Below, one piece after another: positions 39,201 through 45,212 of a DNA stretch of 64,000 nucleotides. The stretch comes from Sphingobacterium corticibacter. Its GTDB lineage: Bacteria; Bacteroidota; Bacteroidia; Sphingobacteriales; Sphingobacteriaceae. The stretch is from assembly GCF_003076635.1 (NCBI RefSeq), contig NZ_QDKG01000001.1, forward strand, positions 496,001 to 560,000, in the 5' to 3' direction. The translations under genes were made by a program, and so were the position numbers. The notes under the pieces were generated by a model. It saw only the letters and a list, made by a program, of their open reading frames with translations, had not been told where the DNA came from and did no database searches. Position 1 is the first letter of the stretch, and every line of letters starts with the position of its first letter.

Positions 39201-39818
39201 CGTTATCATGACTTCATTGAGCATCGACTTTTTCAAAGATAGAATTACTGATATCTGTCTTTCGTCCATGGTTTCATTGGTTGTCATGCTCCGCATATCG
39301 TACGACACATGGTGAAAATAGAGGATGGCATCGCGTGTGTTGGCTCGAATGGTAAACTCGCCGTTTTCGTTGGATATGGTTTGCGAAGCGAGTTCTTGCC
39401 TGTGCACGGTAACGCCCGGAATAGCTTTACCCAGACTATCAATGATGCGACCGTGTACCGTATATTCTTGTTGCAAACTTTTGGGAGCAGGCTTAAGCAG
39501 GATACGCTTTTGATCAATCTGATATTCAAAGGGTTGATTTTGAAATAAGACAGATAAAGCATCGTTGATATCCACCTTTTGAAGATTCGTGCTGATAGGT
39601 TTGCTGTTGCGTAGCAATTCGGCATCGAAAATAAATTCATAACCGTACTGTTCTGAAATCTGTTGGATAACGTCTTTTACAGGTTTGTTTTTAAACTGTA
39701 AGTTCACCTTTTGGGCATAAGTTGGCAGCTGTTTTAAGAAACAGGCCAGAAAGATCAATGCAACAAAATAGCGACGTCGATGACTACAGACGCTTTTTTG
39801 TTTTGTTTGGTTAATCAT
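36210..39818 (-). CDS. SusC/RagA family TonB-dependent receptor with STN domain
   Basis: 1202 residues. N-terminal signal with a basic RRR stretch, STN domain at about 40-112 (VNLQFKNKPVKDVIQQISEQ), carboxypeptidase-regulatory-like domain at about 118-195, TonB-box region EVMITGYQKISKERS, plug with LIVIDDLPTSF and VLKDAAAASIYGARAANGVI, then barrel. The STN domain matches the presence of its own sigma/FecR pair upstream. The gap to FecR is 85 bases. Because the SusD, metalloprotease and DUF3347 genes follow directly, peptides or a metal-containing compound are more likely cargo than plain sugars; that is inference. Confidence 0.96.
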   Translation of the reverse strand: MINQTKQKSVCSHRRRYFVALIFLACFLKQLPTYAQKVNLQFKNKPVKDVIQQISEQYGYEFIFDAELLRNSKPISTNLQKVDINDALSVLFQNQPFEYQIDQKRILLKPAPKSLQQEYTVHGRIIDSLGKAIPGVTVHRQELASQTISNENGEFTIRANTRDAILYFHHVSYDMRSMTTNETMDERQISVILSLKKSMLNEVMITGYQKISKERSTGSYTYVDNEQLNKNLNVDLLSALEGQVSGLMYRKNVNGADADQPILRGVATYSPNVGTAPLIVIDDLPTSFTLSDINPYDVESITVLKDAAAASIYGARAANGVIVVTTKRGKGQGVRISANADFFTTQKPDISKMNYASTSEMIDFEQDLFARDLALANGNFTTLFNKYGNIGSSIKYFSPLYDLNRNLNLGNISTAEYDQTIAQWRNNDYYQQYSDQVWQNESRQRYNTSISHASNRSNTFVSFNYDRSNARVKNNQDQRFTLNMRSSFNLNKWLTASIGLNGLYSAGQQTEGEYNEMLLQERYARIIDENGNRIISPYVDLASSLSGGGVVNGAIVDAIASNPNLKSTGFNILDALDEGITNGNSLGLRAFTNWKADIYKGLSYQVQFSYELNQSERNSFYDQDDYMMRMSHNSLVSLNSTTGNYTANLPAGSRFSQFSQKNFNYNFRQQLNYDRSFGSRGQHQVVGLAGFEMRQTKKPVSIQQLLYGYNRTTLSSININWLDAIENGFESYLYGGRIRMSNPAFASLSSTLHRYTSAYANGGYTYDGRYNLTGSIRVDQTDLFGVDPKYKYRPLWSLGAGWNVSNEAFMKDITWVDALKARATYGIMGNVDQNTTPYSTARWRSDRLYTALQYLEIGELPNPKLRWEKTATWNMGVDYALFNNRLTGSIDYYNRYSTDLLITTALDPTVGATSRMLNAGSLRNKGIEFNISSTWFKNENWRFNSGFVFAHNTNTVEKVTTAASTAGSYVSAPTSYFFEGQALNSLMAYRYAGMTNGYPSFYDEKGEVNMTFDENGIPTSVRGINSADALVNMGSLTPKYHGSFTQRISYKSFDLSTMFVFSGGNKLRLDVIDINSDDLTNEKLVNRWSDGTTADYPRLLVDYPQDKVTYSNTLGTLWRNADIHVRSADYIKLRNVALSYNLPHALVNRAGLGSAKLTAQINNLWYWSAAGDGIDPETYSLNGGSRSLPMPKTLLFGFSVNF

Positions 39819-39903
39819 GTTGTGTAGTTAATTAAGTTGTGTTAAGTAGTTGGGTGTGGAGCATGGGTACTCCGTAGATTAATGTTTGTCGGTTTGCTCT
39901 TCT

Positions 39904-41055
39904 TTAATATTTTTCAAGTCCGGTCGTATCGGTGTGGATCTTACCGTCTACCAGTGTAAAACTCAAGTTGCTCGTGGCGCCCAAGAGTTTCAGTACCTCG
40001 GATAGTTTCTTGTCTTTATTGATTTTCATATAGATACGTTTTTCCGCTGGTGTACTTTGGGTATCAATATCTACATTGTACCAACGACCCAGATCGGAGA
40101 GGATGGTTGATAGCTCGCCATCTTCGTAGGCGAAATAGCGGGTCGTCCAAGCGGTAGCTTGTTTGGTGCCGCTTCCAAGTACATTGATGCCCGAGGCATC
40201 GCTGATTGCTTTCTGGCCAGGAGATAAAATGATACGCTCGGTGCCTCCATGTTCGCTGAGCGCAATACTTCCTTTTATTAAAGAAGTCGTTACGGCTTGG
40301 TCTTCCGGATAGTTTCTAATGTTGAATTGTGTCCCTAGCACTTCAATCAGATTGTTGCTTGCCCACACTTTGAAAGGTCTAGATGCGTCATGAGCGATGT
40401 CAAAATATCCTTCTCCTACAAGCTCCACTTTTCTTTCCTTGCTGTCGAATGGAATAGGAAGTTTTAGCGATGAGTGTGCATTAAGCGTAATGGTGGAACC
40501 ATCTTCCAACACAAACTTAAAATCGGAGCGCTCGGTATAGAATGTTTGCTCAACAGGCTTTACGCTATTTTTCGCTAGTGATAAACGTAAAGTCTGACTA
40601 TCTACCAGCTGATAGATGATGTTCTCGGTTGTCCAGACCGAATCTTTTTGATCGGTTACGCTGTACGTCGTTCCTTTTGCATCTTTGATTAATAAGCTTG
40701 CCGTTGGCGGGTTTACATCTTTTAAGTCTTGGAGCTTTGGTTTGGTCAAAAAATGAAAAATACCAAAGATGATGAGTATCGACGCGGCAATTGAAAAGCC
40801 AACGGTTCTCCATCTCATTACTCTTGGCTTCGAGGAACCCTGGTACGCTAATAATCGCGTATGTACTCTGTTCAAACTAGCGTCGATTTCAAGATCACGA
40901 ACTGTTTGTGGCTGATTATTGAACCCAAGTTCAATCAGCGCTTCTAAGTCTTCTTGACTCGCTTCTTCGAAGTATTGAAATAGTGTATCTAGTTCAGCTC
41001 TGCTAGCTTTTTCGTCAAGATAACGCAGATAGATATCGGTAATTTTACTGGACAT
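39904..41055 (-). CDS. FecR family anti-sigma factor
   Basis: 383 residues: cytoplasmic anti-sigma part 1-84, one membrane helix at about 85-103 (VGFSIAASILIIFGIFHFL), FecR domain at about 170-265 (VELVGEGYFDIAHDASRPF), DUF4974 at about 305-378. Longer than the first FecR in the window mainly by an insertion between the membrane helix and the FecR domain. It controls the ECF sigma encoded 77 bases upstream and reads out the STN domain of the SusC encoded downstream. Confidence 0.94.
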   Translation of the reverse strand: MSSKITDIYLRYLDEKASRAELDTLFQYFEEASQEDLEALIELGFNNQPQTVRDLEIDASLNRVHTRLLAYQGSSKPRVMRWRTVGFSIAASILIIFGIFHFLTKPKLQDLKDVNPPTASLLIKDAKGTTYSVTDQKDSVWTTENIIYQLVDSQTLRLSLAKNSVKPVEQTFYTERSDFKFVLEDGSTITLNAHSSLKLPIPFDSKERKVELVGEGYFDIAHDASRPFKVWASNNLIEVLGTQFNIRNYPEDQAVTTSLIKGSIALSEHGGTERIILSPGQKAISDASGINVLGSGTKQATAWTTRYFAYEDGELSTILSDLGRWYNVDIDTQSTPAEKRIYMKINKDKKLSEVLKLLGATSNLSFTLVDGKIHTDTTGLEKY

Positions 41056-41132
41056 ATATTAATAAATACGCAACAGGGGAGAGGAAACACTACGATAGGA
41101 ATAAAAAAATTAAAGATTTTTTAACAATTATT

Positions 41133-41729
41133 TTATTTGATGTGGCAGGCGATGATAAAAAGGAGAATTTCACCGTAGTGCTCCTGAATGAATTTTCTAA
41201 TCTCTTGGTTTGCTTTGACCATTAAATTGCTAACGGTAGACGTAGATATTCCCAGCAACACCGCGGCCTCTTCGTAGCTTTTGCGTTCGATCTTACAAAG
41301 CTGAAATACCTGTCGTCTTCTTTCAGATAGTGTTGCGAGCGCACGCCCAAGTAGCTCTTCTTGCTTGTCTTGCAAGTTGCCATCCATTTCGACCTCATAC
41401 AGTTCGTCGAAGTGATGGTAAAGCTGTTGTTGCAATTTTTGGTCTTTGGCAACTTGTCTAAAATAACTGTACACCGTATTTCTGGCAATCGTGTATAGCC
41501 AAGCTTGGAAGGATTGATCTGGATCTATTGAAGATCTATTGTCCCATACCTTCATAAAGACATCCTGCAACAGTCCTTCGGCCGTGTCTTTGTCTTTGGT
41601 AATAGTTAAGATATGCAAAAAAAGCTTGCGGCTGTACACGTTATAAATGTCCGTGAAAGCTAGTTGATCTCCCTGCGTAAGTCGTAGGATGGACTGATAA
41701 ACTTCCTCTTTTTGCTCTGTGTAAGACAT
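41133..41729 (-). CDS. ECF sigma-70 family factor with hydrophobic C-terminal tail
   Basis: 198 residues. Sigma region 2 at about 25-90 (GLLQDVFMKVWDNRSS, quoted core), region 4 at about 130-178 (SYEEAAVLLGISTSTVSNLM helix-turn-helix). As with the first sigma factor of the window, the end is hydrophobic (YGEILLFIIACHIK), about 11-12 apolar residues, shorter than a full membrane helix. A consensus -7 box TATATTTG lies 44 bases upstream. It is expected to drive the operon FecR-SusC-SusD-protease-DUF3347. Confidence 0.93.
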   Translation of the reverse strand: MSYTEQKEEVYQSILRLTQGDQLAFTDIYNVYSRKLFLHILTITKDKDTAEGLLQDVFMKVWDNRSSIDPDQSFQAWLYTIARNTVYSYFRQVAKDQKLQQQLYHHFDELYEVEMDGNLQDKQEELLGRALATLSERRRQVFQLCKIERKSYEEAAVLLGISTSTVSNLMVKANQEIRKFIQEHYGEILLFIIACHIK

Positions 41730-42290
41730 TTAATAATTTAAACTAATTCGCTGGGTAGATGCGATAATCGTACAAATATAAGGCATTGATTATTAGATTT
41801 TAAATAATAAACCGTGTTTTAACACAGGTTTTTAACTCTTGAGAAGTGTACTATAGTAGGAATTTATCATCTCATCTCGATGTTCAAAAGCCATTTTATG
41901 AGGGTAAACAAGATCTGGTCAATTCTCATTGTTCAGCGTTATAATATGCTGCCAGTATATAAAGAAGTACTTTCTTGTATATAAGCTATTTGCTATCTAA
42001 AATTTGTCTCCTATTCAGGAACTGAGATGGGAAAAGTAGCTTATTATAGCGTTAAAAAGGGAGGTGCTTGTTCGGTCTAACTGAATTAATTCTTTCTTTT
42101 TCTAATGCCATACACGTTGTTTTAGTGTATAGTTATTTTAGGACCGGACAAGGTAGACGCCTATCTAAGGTGAATGTATACCCAATCCGAATCCATTCAT
42201 CGGTAAGATTTAGTACATCAAATCTATTAAAGAACAACCTGCATCGCCTCAATTAATGAATGAATAAGATAGTATAAAGTATCTATACAA
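41730..42290. other. intergenic region between AraC and ECF sigma genes
   Basis: 561 AT-rich bases. It contains the sigma -7 box (41773-41780) and, on the minus strand, a small bulged stem (about 41811-41831) that could be a weak terminator. The rest (about 41850-42290) shows no convincing gene, RNA or repeat; a 62-codon plus-strand frame at 42068 has no start context or similarity I recognise. Confidence 0.5.
41773..41780 (-). promoter_or_regulatory. -7 box before the second ECF sigma gene
   Basis: Minus strand TATATTTG matches TAnnTTTG exactly, 44 bases upstream of the start. No -33 TTG at standard spacing. Confidence 0.5.
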
Positions 42291-43220
42291 TTAGCACAAT
42301 TCTGCTGCATTTAAGTGACGCTGAAATTGGCCAGGATTGATACCTGCAGAGCGCTTGAAGAATCTGCTGAAGTGTGAGCTATTGTCAAAATTTAACTTGT
42401 AGGCGATTTCCTTCACGCTGAGTGTAGTATTGGAAAGCCAGTATTCGGCTTCCTTAGAAATACGGTCATGTATGATTTGCAAGGCTGTTACGCCCAAAAC
42501 TTCTTTGACGCTTTCACTAAGATGCTTTGCCGATACAAACAGCATGGAGGCGTACTCATTGACTCGCCTTATCGTCAGAAAGTGCTTGTCTACACGGCGC
42601 TGAAAATCCTGAACCAACAATTCTTTACGCGATTTTACGTGTTCCATCTGCGCTGGCGCAATTTGGGTGGCTCGCACTATTTTTAGTACAAGCTCTACCA
42701 ACAGCACTTTTATCATACTTGTTCGTAAATATTTTCCACTATAATACTCTTCGTAGATATCGGCAAAGAGCCTAATAATTTGGTTTTTAGCATTATCGGC
42801 CATCAAAAAAACAAAAGGTTGCTCAAAGTTTGATTCAATCGTATGCTCAATCGGAGGTGCGAATGCCAACAGTTCTTCCAAAAAATCTTTCTTAAAATGG
42901 ATGACAAAACAGGAAAAATCGTCTGTCCACTCTTTCAATTGCAGTCCTCCGAGGGAACAAAGCAGACTGCCGTTTTTGATATCAAGCCACTGATCACTAC
43001 CATCAATCAGGGCACCGCCTTGCACAACCATGCTCAGCACGTACATTTCTGGGGCGTCAGTAATTGTAGATTTACCATCCCGAAGATACTCTACTGTAAA
43101 GGAATCGTTTGAAAGTACACCCGACCTAGAAGAAAGTAAACTCGCCTGATGAGTAGAGATGACGTCTTTACGGTCATTTTTCTCCGACTTTGGTATTCTA
43201 AATAATGAATTATTCTGCAT
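42291..43220 (-). CDS. AraC family transcriptional regulator
   Basis: 309 residues. N-terminal cupin-like ligand-sensing half (about 40-150, with MYVLSMVVQGGALIDG), C-terminal double helix-turn-helix at about 215-305 (VNEYASMLFVSAKHLSESVK, then SVKEIAYKLNFDNSSHFSRF and the AraC ending GINPGQF). It stands alone and its target is not evident; neighbours are the second sigma locus and a barrel protein. The -7 box TAATTTTG is at 43261-43268. The effector cannot be inferred. Confidence 0.93.
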   Translation of the reverse strand: MQNNSLFRIPKSEKNDRKDVISTHQASLLSSRSGVLSNDSFTVEYLRDGKSTITDAPEMYVLSMVVQGGALIDGSDQWLDIKNGSLLCSLGGLQLKEWTDDFSCFVIHFKKDFLEELLAFAPPIEHTIESNFEQPFVFLMADNAKNQIIRLFADIYEEYYSGKYLRTSMIKVLLVELVLKIVRATQIAPAQMEHVKSRKELLVQDFQRRVDKHFLTIRRVNEYASMLFVSAKHLSESVKEVLGVTALQIIHDRISKEAEYWLSNTTLSVKEIAYKLNFDNSSHFSRFFKRSAGINPGQFQRHLNAAELC

Positions 43221-43260
43221 AGCTTGACGCCGACTTAAAACCTGATAATTGACTTATGAA

Positions 43261-43268
43261 CAAAATTA
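43261..43268 (-). promoter_or_regulatory. -7 box of the AraC-family gene
   Basis: Minus strand TAATTTTG fits TAnnTTTG, 40 bases before the start codon. Confidence 0.45.
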
Positions 43269-43359
43269 GTCAAATGTTAAAAGATGTTAGTCACAGAAAT
43301 ATAATATGATTGGTGCAAGTAGATTAATTTCCCATTTGCTTAGTTCGGTAATCGGTGTA

Positions 43360-43393
43360 TAAAAAAGCGACTCTCCCCATCATGGGGAGAGCC
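43360..43393 (-). terminator. intrinsic terminator of the outer-membrane barrel gene
   Basis: Minus strand: 8-bp stem CTCTCCCC/GGGGAGAG (arms at 43371-43378 and 43384-43391), then a U-run from the A tract at 43361-43366. Confidence 0.92.
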
Positions 43394-43420
43394 GTTAAGA
43401 TTAAATAAGATAATATGTTC

Positions 43421-43975
43421 TTACAAACCGAAACTATATGCTACGCGCAATCCCAAAACATTATTGGATGAACCTTGATCGGTGAACTTGGTAGTACCTT
43501 CAAAACGTACACCAGCGTCGATGTAATTTTTACCGCCAACTGGGAATAGGTATCCGATCTGTGGAGCATATACAAAGGCCGTAGATTTGGTTGCGCCTAC
43601 ATCGCTTTTATTTGCTACGAATGATGCTCCAGCCTCGCCGTGCACATAAAAATTCTTAGCAACAAAGTATTTTAAACCTGCTTTTACAGGTATCAACTGT
43701 AGGTCATTGAAAGAGACACCCGCGAAATCTTTAGCGAAATAGTTGTTGTATCCAGCATTCAAAGTTACATAAAGATCATTTTTATATATAGCGTAGTCTG
43801 CTTGAATAGAACCGCCTATGCTCCAGTCGAACGCATCAGAAAAACTACCTACCGGTAAGGTTACCTCTGGCCCAACGCTCAAGCGTACTTTTTCACGTTC
43901 CTGAGCTGATAAGGAATTAGATAGAAACAAACCCAACAATGCAGCGAAACCAATTTTTAATACATTTTTTTTCAT
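43421..43975 (-). CDS. outer membrane beta-barrel protein (porin family)
   Basis: 184 residues with a signal peptide (MKKNVLKIGFAALLGLFLSN, cleavage near SLSAQ) and alternating beta strands that fit a small 8-stranded barrel (YVTLNAGYNNYFAKDF, FVYAPQIGYLFPVGG, end LGLRVAYSFGL). No active-site residues; role unknown. It is monocistronic, with the best-matching promoter of the protein genes here and a stem-loop at the very 5' end of its predicted mRNA, which suggests an abundant, stable transcript. Confidence 0.87.
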   Translation of the reverse strand: MKKNVLKIGFAALLGLFLSNSLSAQEREKVRLSVGPEVTLPVGSFSDAFDWSIGGSIQADYAIYKNDLYVTLNAGYNNYFAKDFAGVSFNDLQLIPVKAGLKYFVAKNFYVHGEAGASFVANKSDVGATKSTAFVYAPQIGYLFPVGGKNYIDAGVRFEGTTKFTDQGSSNNVLGLRVAYSFGL

Positions 43976-44011
43976 AACACTTTACTTTTATATAATATTT
44001 AAACAATTTCT

Positions 44012-44037
44012 GTAGCGACTTTATTGAATTACGCTAC
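44012..44037 (-). promoter_or_regulatory. 5'-terminal stem-loop in the leader of the barrel-protein mRNA
   Basis: GTAGCG/CGCTAC arms (44012-44017 with 44032-44037) lie a few bases behind the predicted transcription start near 44040, leaving almost no single-stranded 5' end. Such stems protect mRNAs of abundant outer-membrane proteins from decay in other bacteria. Confidence 0.5.
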
Positions 44038-44046
44038 ATGATGATA

Positions 44047-44077
44047 CAAAAGTAAGAGGAGTGCTGAGGTCGATCAA
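44047..44077 (-). promoter_or_regulatory. promoter of the barrel-protein gene
   Basis: Minus strand TTG (44077-44075), 20-base spacer, TACTTTTG (44054-44047): a full match to the Bacteroidota TTG-N-TAnnTTTG pattern. Confidence 0.75.
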
Positions 44078-44241
44078 TACCCAAAATACGGCATCCACAA
44101 CCAAAATTACGGTTTCTACAAAAAATGAGGTAGTAGGCATTGTTTCGCGGATTGGCTCAGCCGCTCTAGATCCCGCACACTACCCTGAGCCTTCTAGAAT
44201 CGAACCCCGCCCAAAGCTTCTGTTCGAACCCTTATAACGCA

Positions 44242-44274
44242 AAAAATCCTTCATCTTATCGATGAAGGATTTTT
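44242..44274. terminator. repeat-borne terminator hairpin, copy 1
   Basis: 14-bp stem AAAAATCCTTCATC/GATGAAGGATTTTT with a five-base loop; symmetric A/T flanks make it usable on both strands. Identical to copies 2 and 3. Confidence 0.85.
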
Positions 44275-44381
44275 AAGCGGAGCGTTCCGGATTGGCTCAG
44301 CCGCTCAGCATCCCGCACATGACCTTAAGCCTTCTAGAATCGAACCTCGACCAAAGCTTCTGTTCGAACCCTTATAACGCA

Positions 44382-44414
44382 AAAAATCCTTCATCTTATC
44401 GATGAAGGATTTTT
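44382..44414. terminator. repeat-borne terminator hairpin, copy 2
   Basis: Same 14-bp stem as copy 1, exactly 140 bases further on. Confidence 0.85.
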
Positions 44415-44521
44415 AAGCGGAGCGTTCCGGATTGGCTCAGCCGCTCTAGATCCCGCGCACTACCCTGAGCCTTCTAGAATCGAACCCCGCCCAACGCTTC
44501 TGTTCGAACCCTTATAACGCA

Positions 44522-44554
44522 AAAAATCCTTCATCTTATCGATGAAGGATTTTT
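44522..44554 (-). terminator. terminator of tRNA-Ser (repeat copy 3)
   Basis: Same hairpin, placed four bases after the discriminator base of tRNA-Ser on the minus strand, where it serves as the tRNA terminator. Confidence 0.92.
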
Positions 44555-44557
44555 AAG

Positions 44558-44642
44558 CGGAGAGTGAGGGATTCGAACCCCCGGACCTGTGACAGTCAAC
44601 AGTTTTCAAGACTGCCGCATTCGACCACTCTGCCAACTCTCC
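44558..44642 (-). tRNA. tRNA-Ser (anticodon TGA)
   Basis: 85-nt class II tRNA. Acceptor GGAGAGT/ACTCTCC with discriminator G, anticodon stem-loop CAGTCTTGAAAACTG with TGA, a long variable arm and a T arm with GGTTCGAATCC. CCA is not encoded. It reads UCA-type serine codons. The predicted transcription start falls at or within a few bases of the mature 5' end. Confidence 0.97.
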
Positions 44643-44646
44643 GCGA

Positions 44647-44676
44647 CAAAAGTAGAAATTCTGAACAGATTCGCAA
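44647..44676 (-). promoter_or_regulatory. promoter of tRNA-Ser
   Basis: Minus strand TTG (44676-44674), 19-base spacer, TACTTTTG (44654-44647). The same -7 octamer serves tRNA-Arg on the other strand. Confidence 0.75.
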
Positions 44677-44865
44677 AATTTAATTTTAAAATAGTTGATG
44701 TGTCTAACAGGTTGTTAGAGTAAGGTTGAAATAATGGGCTGTATAGCAGTTAAATACGTCTTGTGTTAGAATTGTAAATAATTTTGTGCTTCAACAAAAT
44801 AGCTTTATCCTTGTTTAAATGAAGTAGGACACTTGTAATCAACAGGAGAAATTGACAAAATAATT

Positions 44866-44895
44866 TTGCATTTCTGCGGCAAATGGCTACTTTTG
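44866..44895 (+). promoter_or_regulatory. promoter of tRNA-Arg
   Basis: TTG (44866-44868), 19-base spacer, TACTTTTG (44888-44895), 15 bases before the tRNA. Confidence 0.78.
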
Positions 44896-44910
44896 CTCCA
44901 CAATAAAAAC

Positions 44911-44984
44911 GCGCCAATAGCTCAGTTGGATAGAGCAACGGTTTTCTAAACCGTCGGTCAGGGGTTCGAATCCCTTTTGGCGTA
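44911..44984 (+). tRNA. tRNA-Arg (anticodon TCT)
   Basis: 74-nt tRNA: acceptor GCGCCAA/TTGGCGT (first pair G-U), D arm AGCTCAGTTGGATAGAGC, anticodon loop TTTCTAA with TCT, T arm GGGGTTCGAATCCC, discriminator A, CCA not encoded. It reads AGA codons. Confidence 0.97.
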
Positions 44985-45005
44985 CGAGGATTTATTCTCA
45001 CTTTA

Positions 45006-45038
45006 AAAGGCGACGTTGCTCCAGACGTCGCTTTTTTT
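45006..45038 (+). terminator. terminator of tRNA-Arg
   Basis: 7-bp stem GCGACGT/ACGTCGC (45010-45016 with 45025-45031) followed by seven T. Confidence 0.9.
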
Positions 45039-45212
45039 GTTTACAGTTGTTTCCCATTGATCCTTATATTCTAAAGCTATAAAATGTGTAAGCCTTGTTG
45101 TAAGATAATTTGTTATTACTTTTAGGTGATGAAAATATAGAGAGTCCTACAAAGCTTACCAACAGGAAGATTGTAGTTACTATGTATATTTCGAATAGAA
45201 AAAAATAGAAAA

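Larger units (their letters stand above)
44148..44562. repeat. three tandem 140-bp repeats adjoining tRNA-Ser
   Basis: Units start at 44148, 44288 and 44428 with an exact 140-base period. Each contains, read on the minus strand, two T-loop-like words (GGGTTCGAAC and GGGGTTCGAT; the middle copy has a change in the second), a word ending AACGCTCCGCTT, and an identical terminator hairpin. The third unit runs directly into the 3' end of tRNA-Ser, whose last bases CTCCGCTT equal the unit end, so units appear to be built from the tRNA tail and terminator plus about 95 bases of other sequence. Units 1 and 3 are almost identical; the middle unit is more diverged. Confidence 0.9.

Noticed and set aside
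42068..42256. 62-codon plus-strand frame in the AraC-sigma gap
   Set aside because: No start signal, no similarity recognised and unremarkable composition for intergenic AT-rich DNA.
44148..44500. Additional intact tRNA genes in the repeat units
   Set aside because: T-loop-like words occur, but no unit gives a complete cloverleaf with an anticodon arm.
44148..44562. CRISPR array
   Set aside because: The units are 140 bases of continuous repeat without variable spacers, and no cas gene is in the window.
44750..45001. 83-codon minus-strand frame over the tRNA-Arg gene
   Set aside because: It is the antisense of the tRNA and its flanks (the familiar false protein with GIRTPDRRF); there is no real gene.
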